DNA from: Raffaelea ambrosiae
Lineage: Eukaryota; Ascomycota; Sordariomycetes; Ophiostomatales; Ophiostomataceae
Reading direction: 5' to 3'
Assembly: GCA_002778195.1 (NCBI GenBank)
Contig: PCDI01000003.1
Coordinates: forward strand, 3,847,243-3,911,242
Length of the DNA: 64,000 nucleotides
Part shown: one piece after another, positions 54,283 to 64,000 of the stretch
How the letters are laid out: every line of letters starts with the position of its first letter
Position numbering within the stretch: the first letter of the stretch is position 1
The notes under the pieces: generated by a model
Seen by the model: only the letters and a program-made list of their open reading frames with translations
Databases searched by the model: none
What the model was told of the DNA's origin: nothing
Made by a program: the position numbers and the translations under genes

Positions 54283-56708
54283 CTATCTGAAGTTGTTGTC
54301 GAATCGCTTGAACGTGTAGCCAATGAAAGGGAGACTCATCTCTGGGCTTTCCTCTTGGTGAGCAGTGGCGCGGCCTTGTGTGGCCTGCTGTGCTCTAAGG
54401 AGAGTTGCATTGTCCGTCTGGTCGATTTCGTCAGTGGGGAAGTATGTCGTGTCGATGTTGGATGTCAGGCGTGGCTCGAAGGGAGCACGAATCCGTCGAA
54501 GACTTTCAAATTCGACGCCTCTGAAGAACGCGTGATTTTTTATTTCATGTGCTCCTCCACGTCCCAGTCGGTTCTCGGTGTTGCAAATGAGGCTGGAAGC
54601 AACATTAGTCCCGGAAAGAAATCCCAAGTCATGAGCCAACCGAACGTGCGGGTTCGGAGGAAGAGAACAAAAAGCACGAGCAAAAGAAATCAGAGAAGAG
54701 GCGGAAGAACAATACACAGCGATCGGGAAGCCAAAACAGGAGGCATGAAAGTGCCGGGGCTGAGAAGATACATACCTTCGGATTAGGTTTTCGGCCTCCA
54801 CACCTAGCTGGATGTCGTCCGGGAAATACAAGCTTTGGCGCCAGGTGACAATTTTATGATAAGTGTCATGACGGTCTTCGGCACAGAAGGGCGGCCAGCC
54901 AACCAGGCATTCGAACATGATTGTGCCCAGAGACCACCAGTCGCAGTCGAAGCTGTAGCCGTGGCCGGTGAAAATCTCCGGGGCGATGTAGTCGGGCGTT
55001 CCGACCGTTGAGTAAGCCATCAGCCGGCGAGATCGACGCCAGTCATTAATCTGAGCCCGATTGCTGACAGTTAGGTTGATTTGGTCTATGGCGATCGAAT
55101 TTCGGTCTCCTCTTGGTCGGCTACTCTTTCCCTGGAGCAGTTGCTGGTAGTAGTTGTTGTCATGAAGTTTGTGGAAGCCCGTGGAGAGGCCAAAATCAGT
55201 CAGCTTGACGTGTCCGCCACGGTCAAGTAGGATGTTGTCCGGTTTGATATCACTGTGAAATAGAGTGGGACATTGGTTAATTTCTTTGCGTATCACACTG
55301 CCATGCTGCTCTAGTGTCGTGGCAAGGAGGCGAAGCAGGGACGCAGCTCACCGATGAATGAACCCGAGCTTGTGGACAGCTTCAATGGCCAAAACGATCT
55401 CGGCGATGTAGAAGCGGGTGATATCTTCAGAGAAGATCTCGTACTTGATCAGCATTGTCATCAAATCGCCTCCGGGTAAAAACTCCATCAACATATAAAG
55501 GAAGTTTGTGTCCTGGAAGGTGGTGTAGAGCTTAACCACCCAAGGACTGTCAGACTCTGCCAGGATGTCTCTCTCAGCACGGACATGGGCCAGCTGGTCT
55601 CTTTTGAACATTTCTGTCTTGACCAATGACTTCATGGCATAAACCTTGTTGTCGGCCTTTTTCTGCACGAGCTTGACTTCACCAAAGGCGCCCTTGCCGA
55701 TGATCTTGACGGTCGTATAGTTCTCTGGCTTGTCTTTGGTGCGGAGGAAGCGTAGGTACGAGCCCTCGCGGCGACCAGCCGTGGACCATATCTGCTCCTT
55801 CCGGGCGGTCGATTGGTTGGGCTCAGCAAGTTTCTGTTCCATCTCAGACTGCCTATATGAGGGGATTGCGTCAGCATGATTCGGTCCGCAGATGAACGTA
55901 ACAAAGACCCGAGTTATGGTCCAGGAGGAGTTGGGCCGGGAGGGGGAGCCTACCTTTGGTTTCTTTCCCTGGCGCGCTTGACACTGTCCTTAAAGAAATC
56001 AGCAGCCAGCTGCGAGCATTTCTTCTGGTTGCTGTTGGCATTGGGGCCGTATCGATCTGGGTTTCGCTCGGGAGCGGGTTGAAACTCCAGCCTGCTCGAA
56101 TGGACGGGCTGCGTCGGCATAGGATTGTTCATGTAGCTGTTGTAGCTAACTTGGTAGCCCGTGGCACCGGCAGTCCTTGGCCGCTGAGAAGGAGACTGTC
56201 CCCGGCTGGCATAGGTAGCCGCGCGGGTCGCGCCGCCCAGATTCTGGTGGGAGAACTGGTGGGCGAGGCCCGTATTGGGGTCATTGCTGGAGGCACCGGG
56301 GGTGTTGGACCGCGGCTGGTAGATGTTGTTTGAAATGCCAGGCGAGGTAACAGAGCTAAGGACAGCATTGCTGTTGTTCAGAGTTGTGCCGCTAGAATAG
56401 TCCACGCCAGGCGGTGCCAGTTGCTGAGCAGAGTATGTAGGTGTATACTGGCTTTGAGCGAAGTACCCCGAGGACGTATAGCTGCTCTGGTACTGCTGGG
56501 CCTGCTGCGAGGAGGCCACGCCGACACTGGGGGAGGCTGCCTGTTGCTGGCCGGCGACTGGGAAGACTGGCTGTGGAAATGTGGAGGGCGTTGTGGGATA
56601 CGCCCTGTCGGCGGCAGGGAGACGGTCGGCGGCGAGGTTGCTGCCGCCATTGGCATTGGCATTGTTGGCGTTGAAGTTGAGGTAGAGACGGCTACCCTGG
56701 CTGTCCAT
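54283..56708 (-). CDS. cot-1: NDR-family Ser/Thr kinase COT-1
   Basis: Four exons: 55954-56708, 55352-55852, 54776-55252 and 54283-54592, giving 680 aa; introns are 101, 99 and 183 nt. A Gln/Ser/Asn-rich N-terminus (ERTYPTTPS-like RAYPTTPSTFPQPVFP) is followed by the NDR N-terminal regulatory helix CSQLAADFFKDSVKRARERN. The kinase domain has GKGAFGEV (304-311), Lys326, HRDIKPDN (about 418), TDFG, and the NDR activation insert before STVGTPDYIAPEIF. The C-terminus carries FEPRLTSNIDTTYFPTDEID and the hydrophobic motif SLPFIGYTFKRF. In Neurospora, COT-1 with MOB2 controls hyphal tip extension and branching. An in-frame upstream ATG at 56903 would add 65 residues; the 56708 start is preferred by resemblance to the family. 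Confidence 0.96.
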
Positions 56709-57856
56709 CTTGGCTGCTGCTGGCGTTGGTAGCGAAGGATGTTGGAGTTGAAGCAGCTCTCTAAAAAAACGGAGGCCGATAAAGGGCGAGGCGCTGTAAC
56801 AGTTAATACACGCACACGCATATGTCAAGGCCCAGCAAGAAGCACGTCGGAAAGGAACTCGAGGCTGTTTCTCGCGCGCTAGCAAAAAAGAATCGCGTGC
56901 CATACGATGGCAAACAGCGGTAAAGGCGAGGCAACATGCACGCTGCCAGACAAAGCAAGGAAGATATCTCCATACCTAATTTGTGTTATTTGCTTCACTG
57001 CGCTCGGTAGACGTTACTGCGAATGTTAGCCCCAGTGGTAATGTCCAGGAGATGGCGATGTGTGTGGTCTGGGAGGCGTCAAAAGGGGACGGGAAGTTGT
57101 GGCGTTAAGCGGTGAAACAAGGAGGGTTAGAAAAGGGGGGGATAACTAGAGTGTGCGAGTTTGCACATGAGGAATAATAGCCCCCTATTCCAAACCCGTT
57201 GAGAACCCTGCACGCGTATTGGAAGACCCTCCAGCCCCGCCTTCCGCTCTCAAGTCTGTACTCAGAGTAAGGCGCTAATTCGACCCCGCTAAGCTGTCAT
57301 AAGGAGCTGGAGCAGCCCTGAATCTTCAATTCCAGGGTGAGTCCTGCTATTAACCCCTTCCGGTGTCTCTGGGCGATAAAGCTGGCCATAAAATGCATTG
57401 CGAATATTTCAGCGCTTAGCTGCTATGCAAGAAATGAAGACTGCAGCTGGTGAGCGCAATAGAACTATCCTCTGTTCTACCCCCAAAAAGGCCTTCAACA
57501 GTTTCAACCATGTCTGATGTCCTCGACCTCAGACCTACTGTTTTAGTAGGTATGTACAGTTGGGCAAAGTCAGGTGACCACCGGCTATCGCATGTTTTAT
57601 CGCATCAGTGGTAATCTTATCACTGCGGGCATCAGCTTTTTTTTCATCAGTTCTCTGCACCCAACTCGCCAGAGTCGCATTGAAACGGCAGTCTACATTT
57701 GCCCTACATCTTCACGAAGGAGCGAAAGTGAACAATGCCGGTAGCGATTCCTAGAATCATACCACGGGTATGATAAATCTTGACTTGAACTTAAGAAAAA
57801 CACACATGCAAACGCTATTTCGCTCTTTTTCACCCTACCAACAAACGACTACAATA
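56709..57856. other. Divergent promoter COT1 / TIM54
   Basis: 1.1 kb. The COT1 side keeps an open in-frame extension to 56903. No other gene or RNA recognised. Confidence 0.5.
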
Positions 57857-59315
57857 ATGTCAACCACTAAACCTGTAAGTCTAGGGCGTGCTTCACCGTT
57901 GTTTCGGCAGATATTCTTCCGGTTTTCTTGTTGGAATTCACTGGTTCTACGAGCTCACATAGTTTATAAAGAAGCAGAACCCGGCATTGCGCCTTCTAGG
58001 CCTGCCCAACTTTCCGAGCAAGCTGCCGTCACGTAACTGGCTCATATTCTGGGGAGTGACAACATCCTTTGCCGCTGCGATAATATACGATCGTCGTGAG
58101 AAGCGGAGGGCGACGGCTAGATGGGCAGCTGCAGTCGCACCTCTGTCTAAAGAACCAATTTCGACCCCAAGCGCTATGCCGCGCAAGATCACCATTTTTC
58201 TTGAGTCTCCACCCGGTGACGGTCTGCGGGTTGCTCAGAACCATTTTGCCGAATATGTCAAGCCAGTACTTGCTAGAAGTGGCCTAGATTGGGAGTTTGT
58301 TATTGGACGGCGGCAGGGCGACGTGCGAGCAGTCGTCGCTGAGCGTGTGAGGAGAGCCCGGAGGGGCGTGGAACAAGACCCGAATGCACCACATCCCGAT
58401 TTGGCGACGGATGAAGATGTAATTGAGGCGATTCGGAAACGAAATGGTATCGCAGAATATGATGGGATTCGAGGAGACATAGTCATCGGCCGCCACACTT
58501 GGAAAGAGTATGTCCGAGGACTACACGAGGGCTGGTTAGGGCCCCTCTCTCCACCAGAACTGCCCACGCGAGAGCCATTACCCGAACCAGTCGGCCAAAC
58601 AGCTGCCTTGCCCAGCTCAACGGAAGACAGCGGCGATACTACTACTCCTTCTGCTTCGGATTCGACAGACTCTACTGCTATGCCCGACGGTAAGAAGCAT
58701 AAGGAGCCGGTTCAGCCGCAGCCATACAATACCACTGACCAGTACCCGTCGAGCGCACTGCCACGGTTCATTCCGGCTGAACTGACCCCGAGCGTGCCAG
58801 TGCCCTTCCCACACCTCCTGGGGGTTCTCAACACCCCAACTCGCCTGGCACGCTATTTGAACAGGCGGAAACTGGCCGATAGTATTGGCCGCGAAGTTGC
58901 TTCCGCGTGTTTCTGCACCTATCGCGAGTATCGCGAGGGGCTTGACAGATATGAGCAAGACGGAATCCTCGAACACGAAGAACGGGACTGGGTCAAAACT
59001 GTCTGGAAAGAACAGCCGTGCGCACAAGCGGAAGACTCAGAATTCAAATCAGACGAGTTCAAGGCATCTCCAGCAACGACAAAAGAGAGACTGTGGGCAT
59101 CGCCTATTGTCATGGACCCACGTATAGCATCTCGCATGCGACGGTTTTCTCTGACTCCTGAAGAAGAGCAAAAGGCCCGACAACTGGTCGTGCCAGAAGA
59201 GGAGATAGAAGGTTGGACAAAAGGTAAATTCCGCCAGCTTGGCCGTTGGGTGGCACAACAATGGACCGGTGACCGAAAGATGCCATACATCGGGAATATA
59301 GACGACGCCGAGTAG
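57857..59315 (+). CDS. TIM54: Mitochondrial inner membrane translocase subunit Tim54
   Basis: Two exons, 57857-57874 (six codons, MSTTKP) and 57963-59315, coding 456 aa; the 88-nt intron is GTAAGT...CACATAG. The joined N-terminus FIKKQNPALRLLGLPNFPSK, LPSRNWLIFWGVTTSFAAAI is the Tim54 hallmark: a Pro/Lys leader, then one membrane helix (about 30-46). The intermembrane part includes ITIFLESPPGDGLRVAQNHF, EYVKPVLARSGLDWEFVIG and DIVIGRHTWKEYVRGLHEGW, then a variable Ser/Thr linker and the conserved PVPFPHLLGVLNTPTRLARY. Tim54 is a scaffold of the TIM22 carrier translocase in the inner membrane. The alternative start at 57987 would remove the leader. Confidence 0.94.
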
Positions 59316-59536
59316 GTTCAGGCAGGCTACAGCCTCAGGCATAATTATATCTAGAAATCTGTAATATAAACAAAATCTCCATTGATATCTTCGAGATTCA
59401 TAGTACGACTTGGACCACAGAAACGGGAAGCCCAAAATGCACACATGACCAAAAACTTGGCTGGGCGATCGACCATAGATTACTCTTGAATAACGATGTC
59501 CTTCATGTCACAAAAGCTGCCCACCTCTGCATGTTT

Positions 59537-60490
59537 TCAGTCATCGTCTGAATTCCCAACGTCCGAGCCATAGTCCACCAAAAGGCCCCTCTCCGCTGCT
59601 CTTCCTCCAGTGGGCAGACTTCCTATTAATGTCACTGGCGAAACGACCCGATTAGGTGTTGTGTTCGGATCGTCTTCCTTAGAGTCCTGAGCTTTGCCTT
59701 TATCAGCATTGGCAGTGCTTGCCCTTTTCTCCGTTTCTTTTCCCCCTTCGTCCTTCGAATTGGATAGAAATGGCTTGCGCCTGGTTTGTTTGGATGCCCC
59801 CGTCTTGTCTTCTCGACGTTTTCGCTTCCGGTTGCTCGTGCCAGCAGACACATGCCAGCCTTTACCGTCAACATCGGCATCATCAACCAGCCCGGATATA
59901 TCATCTTCTAGACCAGCTGTGGGACTTGTGCCTGTTTCGTTTTCGTCCCGGGCAGACTCCAGTCCGCTCCTGGCCAAGCGTCCTTGTCTTTCTTGGGCTT
60001 GTCGGAATTGATCCAGGCCTTCTTGAGTCTCTCTTTTAACCCGATCTTCTTCCGCCCGCGATGATGCAGCAAGGCCGTCGAGAAAATCAATGTCATCTTC
60101 ATCCAAAGGCCGAAACTGGTTCTTTAGCCTGTGAGATTCTTCGAAGGCAGCTTGCTTGGCCGCTGCAATGAACAACCAGACGAGAAGGAACACATGTTAG
60201 CTATACGACTATACGCACACGGCCTGACAACAGAAGAACCGGAGCGACTCGCCTTTATTTGCCTGGAGAACATCATACAGGCTTCTTTCGCCGTCTTTGT
60301 TGGCTGCAGCTCTTGCTTCTGCCCGTTTTTGCCTGTCTTGCTGGAGCTCTCGTTCTACGGCCTCCCAATCGTGTTTGTGGCGAGCTTCTGCCCCTGACAT
60401 AACATGCCTTGAGTTAGAGGTTAAGGCAGTCTCAGAGCTCTCACCGCTTGCTGTATTAATCGCTCCACCAGAGACAAATCGAGAAGACAT
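59537..60490 (-). CDS. NIP30/PIP30 (FAM192A)-domain nuclear protein, GC-AG intron
   Basis: Two exons, 60253-60490 and 59537-60162, coding 287 aa. The start MSSRFVSGGAIN is typical of the NIP30 domain. RSLYDVLQANKAAKQAAFEE then KNQFRPLDEDDIDFLDGL across the splice is its diagnostic core. The 90-nt intron begins GCGAGT and ends TTGCAG with a TAGCTAAC branch; only this GC donor gives the right phase. The C-terminus is charged, with a basic patch (SNRKRKRREDKTG) likely a nuclear localisation signal, and an acidic end. Human PIP30 binds the PA28-gamma proteasome activator in the nucleus; the fungal role is not known to me. It converges with TIM54, 221 bp apart. Confidence 0.85.
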
Positions 60491-62059
60491 GGCGACACAC
60501 TCCAGGACAATGACGATGGGCACTGGTCATAGTTGGGCATTGTTGGAGAGGCGAAGCTAAGTGGGGTGTAGACTGTGCTTAGCATAATTTCAGTCTGGTA
60601 ACTACCCCTTCCCACCCTGCAAAAACACAGGTCTGTATTACTCACGCAGTGAAGCTTGCTGGAATCGAATTTGCTAACTGTCAATCTTTGAATTACCTAT
60701 TGGTTCTTGTATTTGCAACTTGTTACTTTTTGGCTGTTATGCCAATCGTTCCTTTGCTTTTCTTCTCAATTTTTTTGTGGCTAGAATAGGTAGGATTGTC
60801 CTAATTTCTGATGCAAATGTGCCGCCATTCAGAGTCATACACGTCTCGATAGCTCATATGTGCGCAACGTTACAAGAACCAAATGAACAAATGAGCGCTC
60901 ACACCCTCAACTCAGCCTCGCAGCACAATGAACCGCCGACGTGAGAACAAATAGAGAAAAGAAGGAGAAAATTGGGGGGAAAAGAAAGAAAAAAATAAGC
61001 AGAGCCAAAAATCCCAACATCTGCTACACCAACCCATACATTTTCTGAATACACTCCCTATCTAACCCAGGTGGCAATCATTTGTGGTGACAAGACGAGA
61101 GCTGTGTGAAAAGGTAGTTGTATACCCCCAGATGGCGTCCATAATGAACACAACAATGCCGAAAAGTGATATGGGCGACAAACAAACACGATTTTCGAAG
61201 TGAGAAAATAAAACAAGAAACAACAAAAAGAAATGATTCGGGTGAACAGAATGAATAAAGTAAAAGCCGCAGAACAAATGAAGGTAGAAAAAAACGAAGT
61301 AAAATGAGACAAAGGGCAACAGCCCCCTTGACGTGGACAACCCGCACAGGCGACAGGCGCCCTAAAGCTCGATTGATAGCCCATTCGTATCGCCATTTTT
61401 TGTGACCATTGCCCCGATACCAGCTCGCCCCCTGGTTTTGCTGTCGATGAGGACTTGCCAGACACTTCTTGCCTGGTGATTCTTCAGTGGTCACAGACTT
61501 TGTGTCGAAGGAGTAATAAAAGCGTCGTAGCCCAAAGACAGCAGCTGAAACAGTACCGGTGGCGTAAAAGAAAATGTAGAAGTAGACAAACTTTTTTAGA
61601 GGAAAAATCGTGGGAAAAAAAAACTTAGTCGTCAAAAAATGTGTGGTGTTGACCATCCCAAAATGAGTCAAGAGAAAAAGAATCCTTTCTAAAAAATGCA
61701 GACTCCGAAAGAAAACCCCAATAAAAGCATGTGCGTGAACCCCCTTCCAAAAAACGCCAGCTATGAATATTGCCGACCCGTATACCGATAATAAAATATG
61801 TTCATTAGGTGGTGGAGAAAAAAACTCGTCAAAGCCCTGAAGTTCAGGAAAAAAAAATATGAAGTCGCCGAATGACATGTAAAATGTGTCCAGAATGTAT
61901 CAGTGTAATGGAAGGGGTCAGATCTAGAAGGGGAAAAAGGCTGATAGAAAGCTGGGTCACCGGTATCAGGCCGTCTCGTACCTACTGAGTTGGTAGGCAG
62001 TGCAGAGTGAACAATATCGAGTGACAATGACAGCTGTTGGTGAGCTACGGGCTTTCGTT
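60491..62059. other. Intergenic, A/T-skewed, no supported gene
   Basis: 1.6 kb. From about 60950 to 61870 the plus strand is A-rich, which leaves a long minus frame (61078-61878) that is Phe-rich only because of T runs. I see no domain in it. Confidence 0.5.
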
Positions 62060-63127
62060 CTATCCCATCACAGGCTGCCTAAAAGGATGCGCGGGTCCGA
62101 AGTAGGGAGCTTGCTTTGCGTGGTGGACAGGGACTGAACAATTGACACCGTTGCCGTTGTCGACGTTGTGTTCCCAGATGTTGTGGCCGTAGAAATTATA
62201 AGCTGGGAGCTTCCCGGTAACACTCCTGTATGGCGTGGGGATGCTGTGTTGTTGGTATGGCTGACGCGAATAGGCACCGCTTGCCATAGCCCTGTTGGCA
62301 GCTTGCTGTGCCTGTTGATTGAACCAATCGTTATACTGGGTATTGACAGAAGCCGCAGAGTTGATATAATCCGGCGTGCCATAGCCAGAGTCCGGGGGAG
62401 TGAGAGGTGCGCTGGACCACGGATCGGCGTGTGGTTGGTATGACCAGGGTTGCTCCCGACATCGGTAGGAGCCCTGGAGAGACTGCTCGGTATGCTTGAC
62501 ACGAGATAGCCGTTCATACTCGGCTACCTGTTGCTGATGCCAGGTGGAATACACAAGAGAATTTCGGTTGCTCACGATTTCGGTATCGCTCGGCAAAACG
62601 ATTGGCGTCAGTCGCTCGCGTGCGACTAGAACCTGCTGGCGCTTCTTGTTGGCCTCCCAATCCTGCCAACTGTTGATCCAAGCAGTGTAGTCCTCGCTGC
62701 GGTCCAGGTTCACGTACAGGGCCCAATTAATAAGCTCCATCCATTCTCGCTCCAAGCTGTTTAGTTCGCGGACAGGAATGCCGCTGACATCGGCCCATGA
62801 ACGATTTTGGAAAGTGTTGTCGTCGAGAAACTTGCTTCCGAGAAGAAGGGCGACAGTGAGTAGGCGCCAAACTTGACCCTCTGACATTTGCGGCTTGGTG
62901 TTCTGGCTGATCATGTTTGCTGTATTGATCCTCTTTGCAAAGTAGTTCATCCCCAGCAAAATTGTCGTTCTAGGCAGGCGTGTGGATGACAGTATTTGCG
63001 AGATGAACTTTCGAAATGAATCAGAAGCCCTGGGCGTGCCCATTGCGAGCCGCGTTGACATTTCTGCAACATATTCGGCCATCAGCTCGACATCGTAGTC
63101 GAGGACGGCACAAACGCCTCCAGGCAT
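62060..63127 (-). CDS. Cyclin, Clg1/Pcl-like (Pho80 group)
   Basis: Intronless from the ATG at 63127, 355 aa. The start MPGGVCAVLDYDVELMAEYV leads into a cyclin box (about 35-150): RKFISQILSSTRLPRTTILL, MNYFAKRIN, then WRLLTVALLLGSKFLDDNTF and LNSLEREWMELINWALYVNL. This pattern fits the Pho80-related cyclins such as yeast Clg1 that pair with Pho85-type kinases. The remaining half is Gln/Tyr/Ser-rich with repeated YQPHADPW- and YSRQPYQQHSIP-like stretches, without a domain. It probably regulates a Pho85-like kinase in polarity or nutrient signalling; the partner is not in this window. The frame stays open upstream of the ATG to about 63205 without another ATG. Confidence 0.85.
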   Translation of the reverse strand: MPGGVCAVLDYDVELMAEYVAEMSTRLAMGTPRASDSFRKFISQILSSTRLPRTTILLGMNYFAKRINTANMISQNTKPQMSEGQVWRLLTVALLLGSKFLDDNTFQNRSWADVSGIPVRELNSLEREWMELINWALYVNLDRSEDYTAWINSWQDWEANKKRQQVLVARERLTPIVLPSDTEIVSNRNSLVYSTWHQQQVAEYERLSRVKHTEQSLQGSYRCREQPWSYQPHADPWSSAPLTPPDSGYGTPDYINSAASVNTQYNDWFNQQAQQAANRAMASGAYSRQPYQQHSIPTPYRSVTGKLPAYNFYGHNIWEHNVDNGNGVNCSVPVHHAKQAPYFGPAHPFRQPVMG

Positions 63128-64000
63128 TTTTAGCGATTGAAGGTGAGACTTCACCTGGCCAGTTTCCAAGAGTGGCGGAAATGGGAAGAGTTGGTCGAGA
63201 AACAATCTGCTTCAAGCACCTGGGCAGGACTTCGGGTTCAGTGGACCAAGCAGACCACTCCTTTGCCGACGACCGTACTCCAAGGCCGAAGAGACGCGGT
63301 TTCGAACCAACGGGAGCAGGAAGGTCGACCCAACGATCTTACTGACGGCAAGCCATGAAGAATTCGGATTGTGCCGGCGACGTACTCTGCAGAGACAGCT
63401 ATACACAAAACTAGCGCGGTCCAGGAGCCAGATGATCGAGTAAGACGAGTGCCGTGAGTTTGTGGAAGCGGTTGGGAAGATGGCTTTTCGAATGCTAGTA
63501 ACCGAGATGCAACAACTATTGGCGGAAGGAAAAATCCAGGACACCGGTAGAAGCAAAAAAAAAAATAACTGTCCCAAATATCCGTCACCCTGCACAGTAT
63601 CGTTGTTGCCTTTTCGTCTCTCAGGTTTGGTGTCGTACGAAATACGGACAGAGAGCTTCTGAGCCAATACTTGAACAACCCACGAATGTCGGTCTGATGT
63701 CTGGCCGAAAAAGAGGTGAACTGACCCGTCAACCTCGCGAGTGAAATAGGCCGAGTGGTGTAGGGAAGATCGCAGAGATACGTCGCAGCTCCGGTCGGTC
63801 TATCGTTCACGCTGACGCTGACGCGTCGTGTATGGTCGTAGTGTGGCTGGATGGAAGCAAGCCGAGATGGACAGAATGAGATTACTAGACGTGGTGCCGA
63901 GTGCAGAAACAATGCAAATGGCACAGGTACCAAGTGTCTAGGCAATAAGAAACGATATACAGCGACTTGAAGAAAACAGCGAAAAATGTGTTGACGATGA
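63128..64000. other. Cyclin gene upstream region
   Basis: 873 bp to the window edge: promoter and probable long 5' UTR. The minus strand is open for long stretches but without an ATG in a convincing frame. Confidence 0.5.

Noticed and set aside
61078..61878. Long minus-strand frame, 266 codons, Phe-rich
   Set aside because: It arises from plus-strand A runs; composition is skewed, with no domain or conserved start. Likely non-coding flank.
63128..63945. Long minus-strand open frames upstream of the cyclin gene
   Set aside because: They lack an ATG at the apparent start and show no domain; more likely the 5' UTR or promoter of the cyclin gene.
1..64000. CRISPR arrays, insertion sequences, phage or operon structure
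   Set aside because: The introns, intron-containing tRNA and gene content are those of a eukaryotic nuclear genome; no direct-repeat arrays or transposase genes were seen.

Overview
The window looks like nuclear DNA of a filamentous ascomycete, most likely a Sordariomycete. Genes are short and on both strands. Most carry small GT-AG introns of about 50-190 nt with CTAAC/CTRAY-type branch sites just upstream of the acceptor. Several genes are typical of filamentous ascomycetes: a COT-1/NDR kinase, RHO2, NST1, an SFH1-type protein with a C-terminal GATA-like finger, and a fungal SLATT protein. The order assignment is inference from protein resemblance; no search was run.

Layout. Positions 1-9,700 are accessory-like. 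They hold a decayed GH2 beta-mannosidase running in from the left edge, a secreted RNase T2, an intron-containing tRNA-Thr(CGU), a decayed fungal transcription factor whose introns are still recognisable, and a small Dabb-domain gene. From 9,700 to 19,000 come ILV2 (acetolactate synthase), a 3-hydroxyacyl-CoA dehydrogenase-like protein, a decayed small gene, a SLATT-domain membrane protein and SFH1 (chromatin remodelling). A second relic, a SET/TPR gene, lies at 20.2-21.1 kb. From 21.6 to 47 kb the region is gene-dense: GAL1, a RING-CH membrane E3 ligase, SGT2, IML2, SEM1, an Mpv17-family protein, mitoribosomal mL40, RHO2, NST1 and a Ser-rich Cys-module membrane protein. From 47.5 kb to the end are an MFS sugar transporter, PGK1, PRP11, COT1, TIM54, a NIP30/PIP30-like nuclear protein and a Clg1/Pcl-like cyclin.

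There is no metabolic cluster. The genes are mostly independent housekeeping functions, often as divergent pairs sharing short upstream regions (RING-CH/SGT2, IML2/SEM1, PGK1/PRP11, COT1/TIM54). Loose themes are mitochondria (ILV2, mL40, TIM54, Mpv17), proteostasis (SGT2, SEM1, RING-CH, IML2) and polarity or cell wall (RHO2, COT1, the Ser-rich membrane protein).

Gene models were rebuilt by hand from splice sites and reading-frame arithmetic. The most unusual observations are a 6-nt micro-exon in RHO2, a GC-AG intron in the PIP30-like gene, an SGT2 first coding exon that is only the ATG, a frame-preserving stop-free 183-nt intron inside the COT1 kinase domain, a fungal SLATT protein, and four decayed genes interspersed among intact ones. 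I did not find anything I could defend as a wholly new biological system.
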